17,534 nucleotides of DNA. Source: JAWLCQ01 sp041687095. Lineage in GTDB: Bacteria > Planctomycetota > Phycisphaerae > SM23-33. Positions 1-6,531 of this stretch are shown here, piece by piece. The stretch spans positions 1 through 17,534 of the forward strand of contig JAWLCQ010000091.1 in the NCBI GenBank assembly GCA_041687095.1, read 5' to 3'. The translations under genes were made by a program, and so were the position numbers. The stretch's first letter is position 1. Each line of letters begins with the position of its first letter. Under the pieces are notes generated by a model. That model searched no databases, was not told the DNA's origin, and saw nothing but the letters and a program-made list of their open reading frames with translations.

Positions 1-112
1 CGCGCCCCCCGCCCCCCCCCCGCCGCCGGGCCCCCCGGCGCGTGGCACCCGGCGCCCGGAGTCCAGTGCATTGCGTCCGGTGCATTGGATGGTTGAGAAG
101 CGGAAGGGAGAC

Positions 113-988
113 ATGGACAGGCAAGCCAATTCCACACCCTCTGCGTTCTCCGCGTCCTCTGCGGTGAACTCTCCCGCCCCCGCCAAGGCCGTCATCCTTG
201 CCCGCGGGCTGGGCACGCGGATGCGCAAGGCGGACGCGGCCGCCGCCCTGTCGCCCGAGCAGTCCGCCGCCGCCGACGCGGGCGTGAAGGCGATGATCCC
301 CATCGGGCGGCCGTTCCTCGACTACGTCCTGTCCGCCCTCGCCGACACCGGCTGGTCGCACGTGTGCCTGGTGATCGGGCCCGAGCACACCGCCGTCCGC
401 GAGTACTACACCGCCTCCGGGCGGTGCGAGCGCGTCCGCGTCGAGTTCGCCATCCAGGAGCGCCCCCTCGGAACCGCCAACGCCGTCCTCGCCGCCGAAC
501 CCTTCGCCGCCGGGGATCCGTTCCTGTGCATCAACTCCGACAACTACTACCCGCCCGAAGCCTTCGCCCGTCTCCGCCGGTGCGAGGGGGCGGGCCTCAT
601 CGGGTTCCGCAAGGATGCCATGCTCCAGGGGTCCAACATCCCCCCCGAGCGGATCGAGAAATTCGCCGTCATCGAGTTCGACTCCGCGCATCGCCTGCAG
701 CGGATCGTCGAAAAGCCCACCCCCCAGCAACTCGCCGCCCTCCCCGAACCGCACCACGTGTCCATGAACTGCTGGCGGTTCACGCCCGCGATCTTCCCCG
801 CCGCCCGCGCCATCCCGCTGTCCCCCCGCGGGGAGTACGAAATCACCTCCGCCGTTCAGCACGCCCTGACCGCCCTCGATACGCCCTTCGAGGTCGTGCC
901 CTGCGAACGCCCCGTCCTGGACCTGTCCTCCCGCGAGGACGTCCCCGCCGTCGCCGCGCACCTGCGCGACGTGGAGGTGCGGCTGTGA
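113..988 (+). CDS. Sugar-1-phosphate nucleotidyltransferase (NDP-sugar pyrophosphorylase family)
   Basis: Predicted cytosolic enzyme of 291 aa that joins an NTP and a sugar 1-phosphate to give an NDP-sugar. The family's nucleotide loop is visible as ILARGLGTRMRK (residues 28-39). A probable catalytic lysine, K59, lies in GVKAMIPI after an insert of about 20 residues rich in Ala. QERPLGTANAV (115-125), the metal-binding aspartate in INSDN (D143) and VEKP (199-202) follow in the normal order. The ATG at 113 has a purine-rich AAGGGAG just before it but with only 2 bases of spacing; GTG at 164 is an alternative start that would remove an N-terminal stretch looking like intergenic repeat. The stop overlaps the start of the downstream sugar kinase by 4 bases, so the two are almost certainly co-translated. 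The exact sugar and base are not readable from sequence. Confidence 0.88.
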   Translation: MDRQANSTPSAFSASSAVNSPAPAKAVILARGLGTRMRKADAAAALSPEQSAAADAGVKAMIPIGRPFLDYVLSALADTGWSHVCLVIGPEHTAVREYYTASGRCERVRVEFAIQERPLGTANAVLAAEPFAAGDPFLCINSDNYYPPEAFARLRRCEGAGLIGFRKDAMLQGSNIPPERIEKFAVIEFDSAHRLQRIVEKPTPQQLAALPEPHHVSMNCWRFTPAIFPAARAIPLSPRGEYEITSAVQHALTALDTPFEVVPCERPVLDLSSREDVPAVAAHLRDVEVRL

Positions 989-2370
989 GCGGGCGGCTCA
1001 CGATCGCGGCCGTGCGGGACGGGGCCGCTGTGCGGGCGGCACTCCGCTCCCATGGATTCGCCTCCCAGGTCATCGAGCGCAAGTGCGAGCGTTTCGCCCT
1101 CGCCGCCAAGGCCCTGACGGAGGGGGGGCACGGGGACGACACGCCCGTCCTCGCCTTCCACGTCCCGGGGCGCATCGAGGTGCTGGGTAAGCACACCGAC
1201 TACGCGGGCGGGCGCACGGTGGTGACGGCCGCTGACCGCGGCCTGGCGATGCTCGTCGTCCCGCGCGACGACGCGACCGTCCGCCTGACGAGCGACGGGA
1301 TGGGCCCGGCGCGCGAGTTCGCTCTGGATCCCGACCTCGCCCCCACGGAGGGCGACTGGGCCAACTACCCCATGACCGTCGCGCGGCGGATTGCACGGAA
1401 CTTCGATGATGCGCCCCTGCGGGGCGCGGACATCGCCTTGGCGTCCGATCTGCCGCCGGCGTCGGGGATGAGCAGCTCCAGTGCGCTGATCGTGGCGGCG
1501 TTCCTGGCGTTGTTCCGCGCCAACACCCTGCCCGCCCGCGACCGCTACCGCCGCAACCTCCCCGACATCCTCTCGCTCGCCGAGTACCTCGGGACGGTGG
1601 AGAACGGCCAGTCGTTCCGCGACCTGTCCGGGGACCGGGGCGTGGGGACGTTCGGGGGCAGCGAGGACCACGTGGCGATCCTCTGCGGCAGGCCCGGGAG
1701 GCTCAGCGAGTACTCGTACTGCCCGGTGCGTTTCCTCCGCGACATTGCCCTGCCCGCGGGGCTGGTGTTCGTCGTCGCCTCCAGCGGGGTGCTGGCGGAG
1801 AAGACGGGGGCGGCGAGGGAGAGGTACAACCGGGCGTCCCGTCTGGCGGGGGAGGCGGCGAGGGCGTGGCGGGAGCGGACGGGCCGGAGCGAGCCGCACC
1901 TCGGCGCCATCGCCGCTGATCCCGCCAACCTGCCGCGCCTCCGTGCGCTGCTGGCGGGGGGGACGGACGAGGCGACGGGGGCGGAACTGCTCGACCGCGT
2001 GGAGCACTTCGTCCAGGAGAGTACGCAGATCATCCCGGCGGCGGGGGATGCCCTGGCGGGGGGGGACCTGGCGGAGTTCGCCGCGGCCGTCGCGCAGTCA
2101 CAGGCGGCGGCCGAGTCGCTGCTGGGCAACCAGGTGCCCGAGACGATCCACCTCGCCCGCGGGGCGCGGGGGCGGGGGGGGGGGGCGGCGTCGGCGTGGG
2201 GGGGGGGGTTCGGGGGTTCGGTGTGGGCCCTGGTGGGGGAGGAGCGGTGGGAGGCGATGCGGGACGCGTGGCGGGCGGACTACGCGAGGGCGTTCCCGGC
2301 CCCTGCCAGGCGTTCGGAGTTCTTCGCCACGCGGGCGGGGGCGGCGGCGATGGAGGTGGGGCAGGCCTAG
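985..2370 (+). CDS. Galactokinase-like GHMP sugar kinase
   Basis: Predicted ATP-dependent kinase (461 aa) that phosphorylates a free sugar at C1. All GHMP landmarks are present: the sugar-binding signature GRIEVLGKHTDYAGG (residues 62-76), the ATP loop GMSSSSAL (161-168), a candidate catalytic base D228 in GGSEDH, and the C-terminal GGGFGGS (406-412). The start is GTG at 985, inside the stop of the preceding nucleotidyltransferase (GTGA overlap); the two steps together would convert a sugar to an NDP-sugar. The protein is longer than typical galactokinases (about 380-400 aa). In classical galactokinases the signature reads GEHTDY and that Glu contacts the sugar; here it is Lys69, so the substrate may not be galactose. 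Two long G runs (2174-2185, 2198-2208) lie in the coding sequence, with the correct frame preserved on both sides. It ends in ctag, shared with the converging gene. Confidence 0.9.
   Translation: MSGRLTIAAVRDGAAVRAALRSHGFASQVIERKCERFALAAKALTEGGHGDDTPVLAFHVPGRIEVLGKHTDYAGGRTVVTAADRGLAMLVVPRDDATVRLTSDGMGPAREFALDPDLAPTEGDWANYPMTVARRIARNFDDAPLRGADIALASDLPPASGMSSSSALIVAAFLALFRANTLPARDRYRRNLPDILSLAEYLGTVENGQSFRDLSGDRGVGTFGGSEDHVAILCGRPGRLSEYSYCPVRFLRDIALPAGLVFVVASSGVLAEKTGAARERYNRASRLAGEAARAWRERTGRSEPHLGAIAADPANLPRLRALLAGGTDEATGAELLDRVEHFVQESTQIIPAAGDALAGGDLAEFAAAVAQSQAAAESLLGNQVPETIHLARGARGRGGGAASAWGGGFGGSVWALVGEERWEAMRDAWRADYARAFPAPARRSEFFATRAGAAAMEVGQA
2174..2216 (+). repeat. Paired long G homopolymers inside the kinase gene
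   Basis: A run of 12 G (2174-2185), a run of 11 G (2198-2208) and a run of 5 G (2212-2216) lie within 43 bases and encode the glycine-rich C-terminal GHMP motif. The reading frame is consistent before and after. They can form G-quadruplexes and are prone to slippage or sequencing error. Confidence 0.85.
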
Positions 2371-4484
2371 CGGTACTCGGTCTCGTTGACGGGGTCGACG
2401 GCCGGGCTGGTGTCGGGGGCGACGGGCAGGCCCGTTCCGGGCAGCAGTTCCAGGAGCTTCATCGGCGAGGTGGGATTCGTCGTCTCCTGCGCGGGCTGCG
2501 TGGCGGGGGCGGGCTCGACGACGACGGCCGGGGCGGGCAGAACCGCCGGGGCCGGAACCGCCGGCGCCGCGGCCGGTTCCGGCAGGGGCTGCGAGTCCAC
2601 GGCGGCGACGACCGGGCGGGGGGCCGGGGCCACCGGGGCCGGATCGGGCCCGACGACCAGGGGGGCGGGCTCGGGGAGCGGCACGTCGCCCCCATTCACC
2701 TGCGTCCACTCGGGGGGAGGTCCCCATCCGCCCTCGCGGAGCGTGAGCTTGCCGGAGGAGTCGGGCGAGACGACGGTCACCTGGACGCGCTCCGAGGCAT
2801 CCGGGGCGGCGGACTGGGATTCGTCGGCGGGGGCGGTAGTGGGCGCCTCTACGGGCTCGGGCGTCCGGGGCGCTGCGGGGGCGACCTCGATTACCGGTTC
2901 GAGATCCGTGGCGTTCTCACCGGGGGGCGGGGTGATTTCCACGGAGGTTGTCGAGGCGGGCGGGGCAGGCTCCTCGATCTCGGCGGGTTCCTGAAGCTCG
3001 ATCGGCTCGGTGGGCCCGACGGGCTCGACCTCGCGCGGGGCCGGGACGGCCGCAGGGGCAGTGCGAGGCAGCGGGTTGTCGGGCGGCTCGAAGGCGGACT
3101 CCTCGTCTCCCGCCACCGCGGGCGGCGGGGCCGGGTCCGACTCCGCCGCGGGAGCGCTGGACTGCGGGCTCGCCGGGGCCTGGCCGCGCGGGGCGGGGGC
3201 CTCATCCCGCGGGGCCGGCGGCAGCGGGGGCCGGATGATCACCCGCGGGCCCGGGGTCGCCGGAACGCGCGGGGTCTCGTCCAGCACCTCGACGCGCTCG
3301 ACGGTGATGACATCGTCCTTCAGCCGCTCGCTGTACCGCTTCTGCCCGAAGACCCCGACGCGCTGGTCGACGTGCCGGGCCAGGTCGATCGCCGGGTCGG
3401 CCGGGCGGAGGTAGGCGATGATGGTCCGCGTGTCGGGGTTGTACAGGGCGTGGTAGTCCCGGTACAGCCGCGACGTCATCACGATGCCCTTCGCCTCGTG
3501 CTGGGGCGTGGGCTCGACGGTGGCGGTGCGGACCTCGATGCGGGTGCGGGCGAGTTCCAGTTCGCGCTGCTTGGCGCGGGTGGCTTCGAGGAGCTTCTCG
3601 ACCTCCTGGCTCTCCTTGCGCTGGGCGAGGGCGGCCTGGAGGAAATCGACGCGGTGCTGGACGTAGGGCGCCAGGGGGCTGTCCGGGGGCAGCGTGATGG
3701 CCTGGTAGGTGTCGAGGAGGCCCTGGAGGTTCCGCTGCTCGGGGGGCTTGGCGTACTCGGCCTGGAGGGCGGCCTCCGCCTCCTGGAGCTTCTGGGCGGC
3801 CGGGTCCACCGGGGCGGGGGCGGGGCGCGTGGTGGGCGCGGGCGACTCGGGGGCGATGGGGGGCTGCGCGGCGGGCGCGTTCGCGTCGAGGGGCGCGGGG
3901 GTCCGCGGGGTCGTCTCACGCGGAGGCGCCGTCGTCTCCGCACGCGGGGGCGTGAGCGTCACGGGGGGCGTCTCGCCCGGGGTCCCCGTCGTGCCGGACG
4001 GCCGGGCCACCAGGTCGGCGGTGATCCAGAAGTACGCCCCCAGGGGCGGGCGGATCTTGTAGAAGTTGGTCGTCTGCCCGATGACCTGCAGGCGCGTGTT
4101 GCGCCCGACGCGGCCCTGCACGCCGGGGAACTCCTCCTGCACCAGGTCCCCCCCAGGGCGGATCCATGCGTGGTCGGCCGTCACGACCGCAATCCCGCGC
4201 TCGGGGTCCAGGACCACGTCCGTCTTGCTGACGACGGAGTAGCAGCCGGCGACGGGCAGGATCTTGAGCCAGCCCCCCGAGACCTCGACCACCTGCACCT
4301 GTGTGCCGCGGGTGACGACGGTACAGGGATAGGCCGTCTGCCCCGGCCCGGAGCGGACGTACACGCGGTCGCCGCTGACCGTTCCGGTAAAGAGGGGCTT
4401 GATCTGAGGCGCCGTCGCCTGCTGTGCCGCCGCCGTCGCGGCCAACAGCGCTGTGAGCATCACCGCCGTAGCCAAACGCTTCAT
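2367..4484 (-). CDS. Secreted protein with two SH3b domains and a long Pro/Ala-rich tail
   Basis: 705-aa exported protein of unknown role. Residues 1-21 form a signal peptide (KR, then a hydrophobic stretch ending AAAQ). Two bacterial SH3-like domains follow, at about 32-93 (with VYVRSGPG) and 97-160 (with AWIRPGG); such domains usually bind peptidoglycan or proteins. Residues 228-315 are charged and probably helical, and 330-402 look like a compact beta domain (GIVMTSRLYRDY to ERVEVLD). From about 403 to the end the chain is Pro/Ala/Glu-rich and likely disordered. The ATG at 4484 is preceded by GGAAGGAG at 6-base spacing, a convincing ribosome site. The stop overlaps the converging kinase gene by the 4 bases ctag. 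A periplasmic or envelope scaffold is a reasonable guess, not a demonstrated function. Confidence 0.85.
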   Translation of the reverse strand: MKRLATAVMLTALLAATAAAQQATAPQIKPLFTGTVSGDRVYVRSGPGQTAYPCTVVTRGTQVQVVEVSGGWLKILPVAGCYSVVSKTDVVLDPERGIAVVTADHAWIRPGGDLVQEEFPGVQGRVGRNTRLQVIGQTTNFYKIRPPLGAYFWITADLVARPSGTTGTPGETPPVTLTPPRAETTAPPRETTPRTPAPLDANAPAAQPPIAPESPAPTTRPAPAPVDPAAQKLQEAEAALQAEYAKPPEQRNLQGLLDTYQAITLPPDSPLAPYVQHRVDFLQAALAQRKESQEVEKLLEATRAKQRELELARTRIEVRTATVEPTPQHEAKGIVMTSRLYRDYHALYNPDTRTIIAYLRPADPAIDLARHVDQRVGVFGQKRYSERLKDDVITVERVEVLDETPRVPATPGPRVIIRPPLPPAPRDEAPAPRGQAPASPQSSAPAAESDPAPPPAVAGDEESAFEPPDNPLPRTAPAAVPAPREVEPVGPTEPIELQEPAEIEEPAPPASTTSVEITPPPGENATDLEPVIEVAPAAPRTPEPVEAPTTAPADESQSAAPDASERVQVTVVSPDSSGKLTLREGGWGPPPEWTQVNGGDVPLPEPAPLVVGPDPAPVAPAPRPVVAAVDSQPLPEPAAAPAVPAPAVLPAPAVVVEPAPATQPAQETTNPTSPMKLLELLPGTGLPVAPDTSPAVDPVNETEYR

Positions 4485-4636
4485 GCTGGGCTCCTTCCGG
4501 TCCTACCGTGTGAGCTTTGATACTTGGGATCTGAACCCTTCCACCATATTCCCTGGAGGCACGCGAGTCAACAGAAGCCATTCGCTCAGCAGCCGTTCGC
4601 TCACCAGGGCCATCGCTACGTCGCCCCCAAACGCCT

Positions 4637-4773
4637 GCGACGCCCCAAGCGCGTGGGACGCGTCCAGCGCGTGCAACGTCTCCAGCGCGTGCGTTGGGGG
4701 TCTCCTGACCCCCAACGTCCCGGAACGAGCGGAGCGGTTCCGCGATAGCGTGATGGCGGCGCTTCGGTCGCGG
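4637..4773. repeat. Long dispersed repeat, copy 1 (inverted relative to 17407-17534)
   Basis: This stretch fills the gap between the histidine kinase stop and the SH3b gene. It consists of about three 18-bp units containing AGCGCGTG (4647-4692), a perfect 11-bp hairpin (4692-4702 with 4707-4717, loop TCCT), and a tail ending in CTTCGGTCGCGG. The reverse complement of the same series is found at 17407-17534 with the hairpin perfectly kept. The rest of the gap (4485-4636) is less GC-rich and holds no gene I can support. Confidence 0.85.
4692..4717. repeat. Perfect 11-bp stem hairpin with TCCT loop
   Basis: CGTTGGGGGTC pairs with GACCCCCAACG across a four-base TCCT loop. It lies downstream of the histidine kinase stop on the minus strand. 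There is no T-run, so it is not a classical intrinsic terminator, but it could stabilise the mRNA end or act as a REP-type site. Confidence 0.8.
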
Positions 4774-4780
4774 AGGTTCG

Positions 4781-5569
4781 TTAGAGCGGGGGCAGCGCGA
4801 GGCGGAATTCCGCCCCCTCTCCGGGCGTGCTGGATACGTCGATCCGCCCCCCCAGGTGCTGGATGATCTCCTGGCAGACCGGCAGGCCCAGGCCGCTGCC
4901 GCCCTCGTGTCCCGGCCCGGCGGCGGGATCGGCGGTGGTGAAAAAGGGCTCGAAGATGCGGGGGAGGTGCTCCGGGGCGATGCCCGTCCCGTTGTCGCGG
5001 ACGCACAGGAGCACGCCCCCGTCCCGGTCGGGCGAGGCGGTGACCTCGATCCGCCGCATGCCGCGCGTCTTCAGCACGGCCGAGCGGGCGTTGGACAGCA
5101 GGTTCACGAGCACCTGCTCCAGTTCGATGGGATGCGTGCGGACGCAGAGGCCCTCGGCGATGTCGAGCCTCAACTCGATCCCGTCCTTGCCCAGGTCGCG
5201 GGCCAGCACGTCCAACGCCGCCCGGACCACGCCCGCCACGGGCACGGTCTCGGGCTCGGCGGACTCCCCGCGCGAGATGCGGAGGATGGCGTTGCAGATC
5301 TCCGTCGCCCTGCGTCCCCCGTCGGCGGCGCGGAGGATGGCCTTGGTCTGCAGGGAGGGGTTCTTCTGGGCCATCTGGGCGTAGTTGACGACGGGGGTGA
5401 GGATGTTGTTGAACTCGTGGGCCACCATCGCCGTCAGCGTCCCCAACGAGGCGAGCCGCTGGGCGTGGCGCAACTGCGTGCGCAGGGCCTCCACCTCCGA
5501 GTGCAGCTTGGCGAGCTGCTCCTCGTGGGAAACGTTCTGCGTCAGATCCGCTGTCGTCGGGGCCGTCAC
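4781..5569 (-). CDS. Soluble orphan sensor histidine kinase
   Basis: 262-aa two-component kinase that would autophosphorylate on a histidine and pass phosphate to an unidentified regulator. A short coiled coil (about 15-38) leads into the H-box MVAHEFNN (H51). The N-box is VLVNLLSNA (N156, N160), the G1 box is VRDNGTGI (190-197), the F-box FEPFF is at 206-210 and the G2 box GSGLGL is at 224-229, so the catalytic core is complete. No membrane segment or recognisable sensor domain is present, and no response regulator gene is seen nearby, so its input must come through another protein or the coiled coil. The GTG start at 5569 is chosen because AGGAAGGA precedes it by 9 bases; an upstream ATG at 5764 would run across the divergent gene's start. 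It is divergent from the small gene at 5666. Confidence 0.88.
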   Translation of the reverse strand: MTAPTTADLTQNVSHEEQLAKLHSEVEALRTQLRHAQRLASLGTLTAMVAHEFNNILTPVVNYAQMAQKNPSLQTKAILRAADGGRRATEICNAILRISRGESAEPETVPVAGVVRAALDVLARDLGKDGIELRLDIAEGLCVRTHPIELEQVLVNLLSNARSAVLKTRGMRRIEVTASPDRDGGVLLCVRDNGTGIAPEHLPRIFEPFFTTADPAAGPGHEGGSGLGLPVCQEIIQHLGGRIDVSSTPGEGAEFRLALPPL

Positions 5570-5599
5570 ACGCCGCCGTCCTTCCTGCCACGCGCCCAC

Positions 5600-5628
5600 T
5601 GTGCAGAGAGGCGCGTTGCTCTTATAAT
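5600..5628 (+). promoter_or_regulatory. Predicted promoter with symmetric -10 (small gene / histidine kinase)
   Basis: A perfect TATAAT (5623-5628) stands out in GC-rich DNA, with a poor -35 (TGTGCA, 5600-5605) at 17 bases. Transcription would begin near 5635, giving a leader of about 30 bases. On the other strand the same bases read TATAAG (5626-5621), so the site may also serve the divergent histidine kinase. Confidence 0.5.
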
Positions 5629-5665
5629 CGGCGGGGCGACGTGAGAACTTGAAGGTAGCTTGCCC

Positions 5666-5941
5666 ATGGACCCGCACCGACAGCTCGCCGCGCTGACCGA
5701 TCTGGCTGAAACGCTGGGCATCGCCATCCGCCGCGTGCCCCGTTCCGTTGATGCGGGCGAGCACCCGGGCGGGGCCCTCGTGGTCCTGCGCGGGACCCCG
5801 ACGGTCTTCCTCAACCCCGACGCCCCCGTCCCCGACCAGATCGCCCTCCTCGCCGACTGCCTCCGCACCCGCAGGGAGATCGAGGAGATGTTCCTGCCCC
5901 CCGAAGTGCGGGAACTCCTGGAGGACGGCAGCGGGGAGTAG
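5666..5941 (+). CDS. Small conserved-looking protein of unknown function
   Basis: 91-aa cytosolic protein beginning MDPHRQLAALTDLAETLGI. It has an N-terminal helix, a beta-rich middle (GALVVLRGTPTVFLNP) and a C-terminal helical half ending PPEVRELLED. The pattern 'G-hydrophobic-LRG-x-hydrophobic-N' followed by a helix resembles short hypothetical proteins I know from several bacterial phyla, but I cannot name a function. The ATG at 5666 has GAAGGT nine bases upstream; a TTG at 5660 is in frame but less well placed. It is divergent from the histidine kinase and lies 150 bases before acpS. Codon use matches the neighbours, so it looks like a real chromosomal gene. Confidence 0.75.
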   Translation: MDPHRQLAALTDLAETLGIAIRRVPRSVDAGEHPGGALVVLRGTPTVFLNPDAPVPDQIALLADCLRTRREIEEMFLPPEVRELLEDGSGE

Positions 5942-5950
5942 GCAGTAAAG

Positions 5951-5978
5951 GTTAGAGGTTAGAGGTTAGAGGTTAGAG
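5951..5978. repeat. Four tandem GTTAGAG heptamers
   Basis: Four exact 7-bp copies lie just after the small gene's stop. They are nearly complementary to the CTCTCAC heptamers at 6004-6024, one mismatch per unit, so the transcript could form a long imperfect hairpin. Confidence 0.85.
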
Positions 5979-6003
5979 CCCAGAGGGACGCCTCCCACGA
6001 GCA

Positions 6004-6024
6004 CTCTCACCTCTCACCTCTCAC
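6004..6024. repeat. Three tandem CTCTCAC heptamers
   Basis: Three exact 7-bp copies followed by a partial one (CTCA). They pair imperfectly with the GTTAGAG array at 5951-5978 (25-base spacer). The pair sits between the small gene and the acpS promoter and may be a weak terminator or a simple repeat. Confidence 0.8.
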
Positions 6025-6056
6025 CTCATCCCCCAGTGTCTATTCCCGAGTGCCTC

Positions 6057-6085
6057 TTCCCTGTCGCCTCTCCGTTCGCTACCAT
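6057..6085 (+). promoter_or_regulatory. Predicted leaderless promoter of acpS
   Basis: TTCCCT (6057-6062), 17 bases, then TACCAT (6080-6085), with the ATG six bases later at 6092. The same hexamer, spacer and start distance recur at lpxB. Transcription would start at or next to the ATG; no Shine-Dalgarno sequence is present. Confidence 0.45.
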
Positions 6086-6091
6086 CCCTCC

Positions 6092-6505
6092 ATGCGCATC
6101 ATCGCCCACGGAATCGACATGGTGTCCTGCAGCCGCCTGGAGGCGGTCCTGGAGCGGCATGGACAGAAGTTTCTCGACCGCGTCTTCACCCCCGTCGAGC
6201 AGGAGTACTGCCGCGACCGCAAACGCCGCATCGAGCACCTCGCCGGGCGCTTCGCCGCCAAGGAGGCCGTGCTGAAGGTCCTCGGGACCGGGTGGCGGAG
6301 CGGGATCGCGTGGACGGACGTCGAGGTCCGCAACGAGCCCTCCGGCGCCCCGCGGGTGCTGCTGTACGGCGAGTGCCGCCGCCTCGCCGACCAGATGCGC
6401 ATCGCCGGGGTCCTGATCTCCATCAGCCACGTCGAAACCCACGCCATCGCCTCCGCCATCGGCCTCGCCGAGGCGTCCGGAGGGGCGCTGGGCATCGGGG
6501 ACTGA
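6092..6505 (+). CDS. acpS: Holo-[acyl-carrier-protein] synthase
   Basis: Transfers 4'-phosphopantetheine from CoA to a serine of acyl carrier protein, activating fatty acid synthesis in the cytosol. The 137-aa length fits the AcpS family (about 120-140). The N-terminal metal site GIDMV (D9), the FTPVEQEYC segment (32-40), the core motif GRFAAKEAVLKVLGTG (K57, E58) and the C-terminal SISHVETHAIA are all present. The start is ATG at 6092, because homologues begin a few residues before GID; the longer frame from 6050 reads through promoter-like sequence. No ribosome site is visible, and a promoter-like element ends six bases before the ATG. A strong hairpin plus T-run follows the stop directly. 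Confidence 0.93.
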   Translation: MRIIAHGIDMVSCSRLEAVLERHGQKFLDRVFTPVEQEYCRDRKRRIEHLAGRFAAKEAVLKVLGTGWRSGIAWTDVEVRNEPSGAPRVLLYGECRRLADQMRIAGVLISISHVETHAIASAIGLAEASGGALGIGD

Positions 6506-6531
6506 GCGGCGGGCGCGGCCCGCCGCATTTT
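6506..6531 (+). terminator. Intrinsic terminator after acpS
   Basis: A perfect 9-bp GC stem (GCGGCGGGC with GCCCGCCGC, loop GCG) begins at the base after the stop codon and is followed by ATTTT. The T-run is the first of several ATTTT/GATTTT units that continue to about 6557. Confidence 0.8.

Noticed and set aside
61..88. Two 14-bp tandem units (GTCCAGTGCATTGC and GTCCGGTGCATTGG) before the first gene
   Set aside because: This is a simple short duplication at the window edge; without upstream sequence nothing more can be said.
2196..4520. A 774-codon open frame on the + strand opposite the SH3b gene, and similar long frames such as 15105-17528 (-), 11544-13391 (+) and 9394-11076 (-)
   Set aside because: They lie opposite well-supported genes, are rich in Gly/Arg/Val without domains, and follow from the scarcity of stop codons in very GC-rich DNA.
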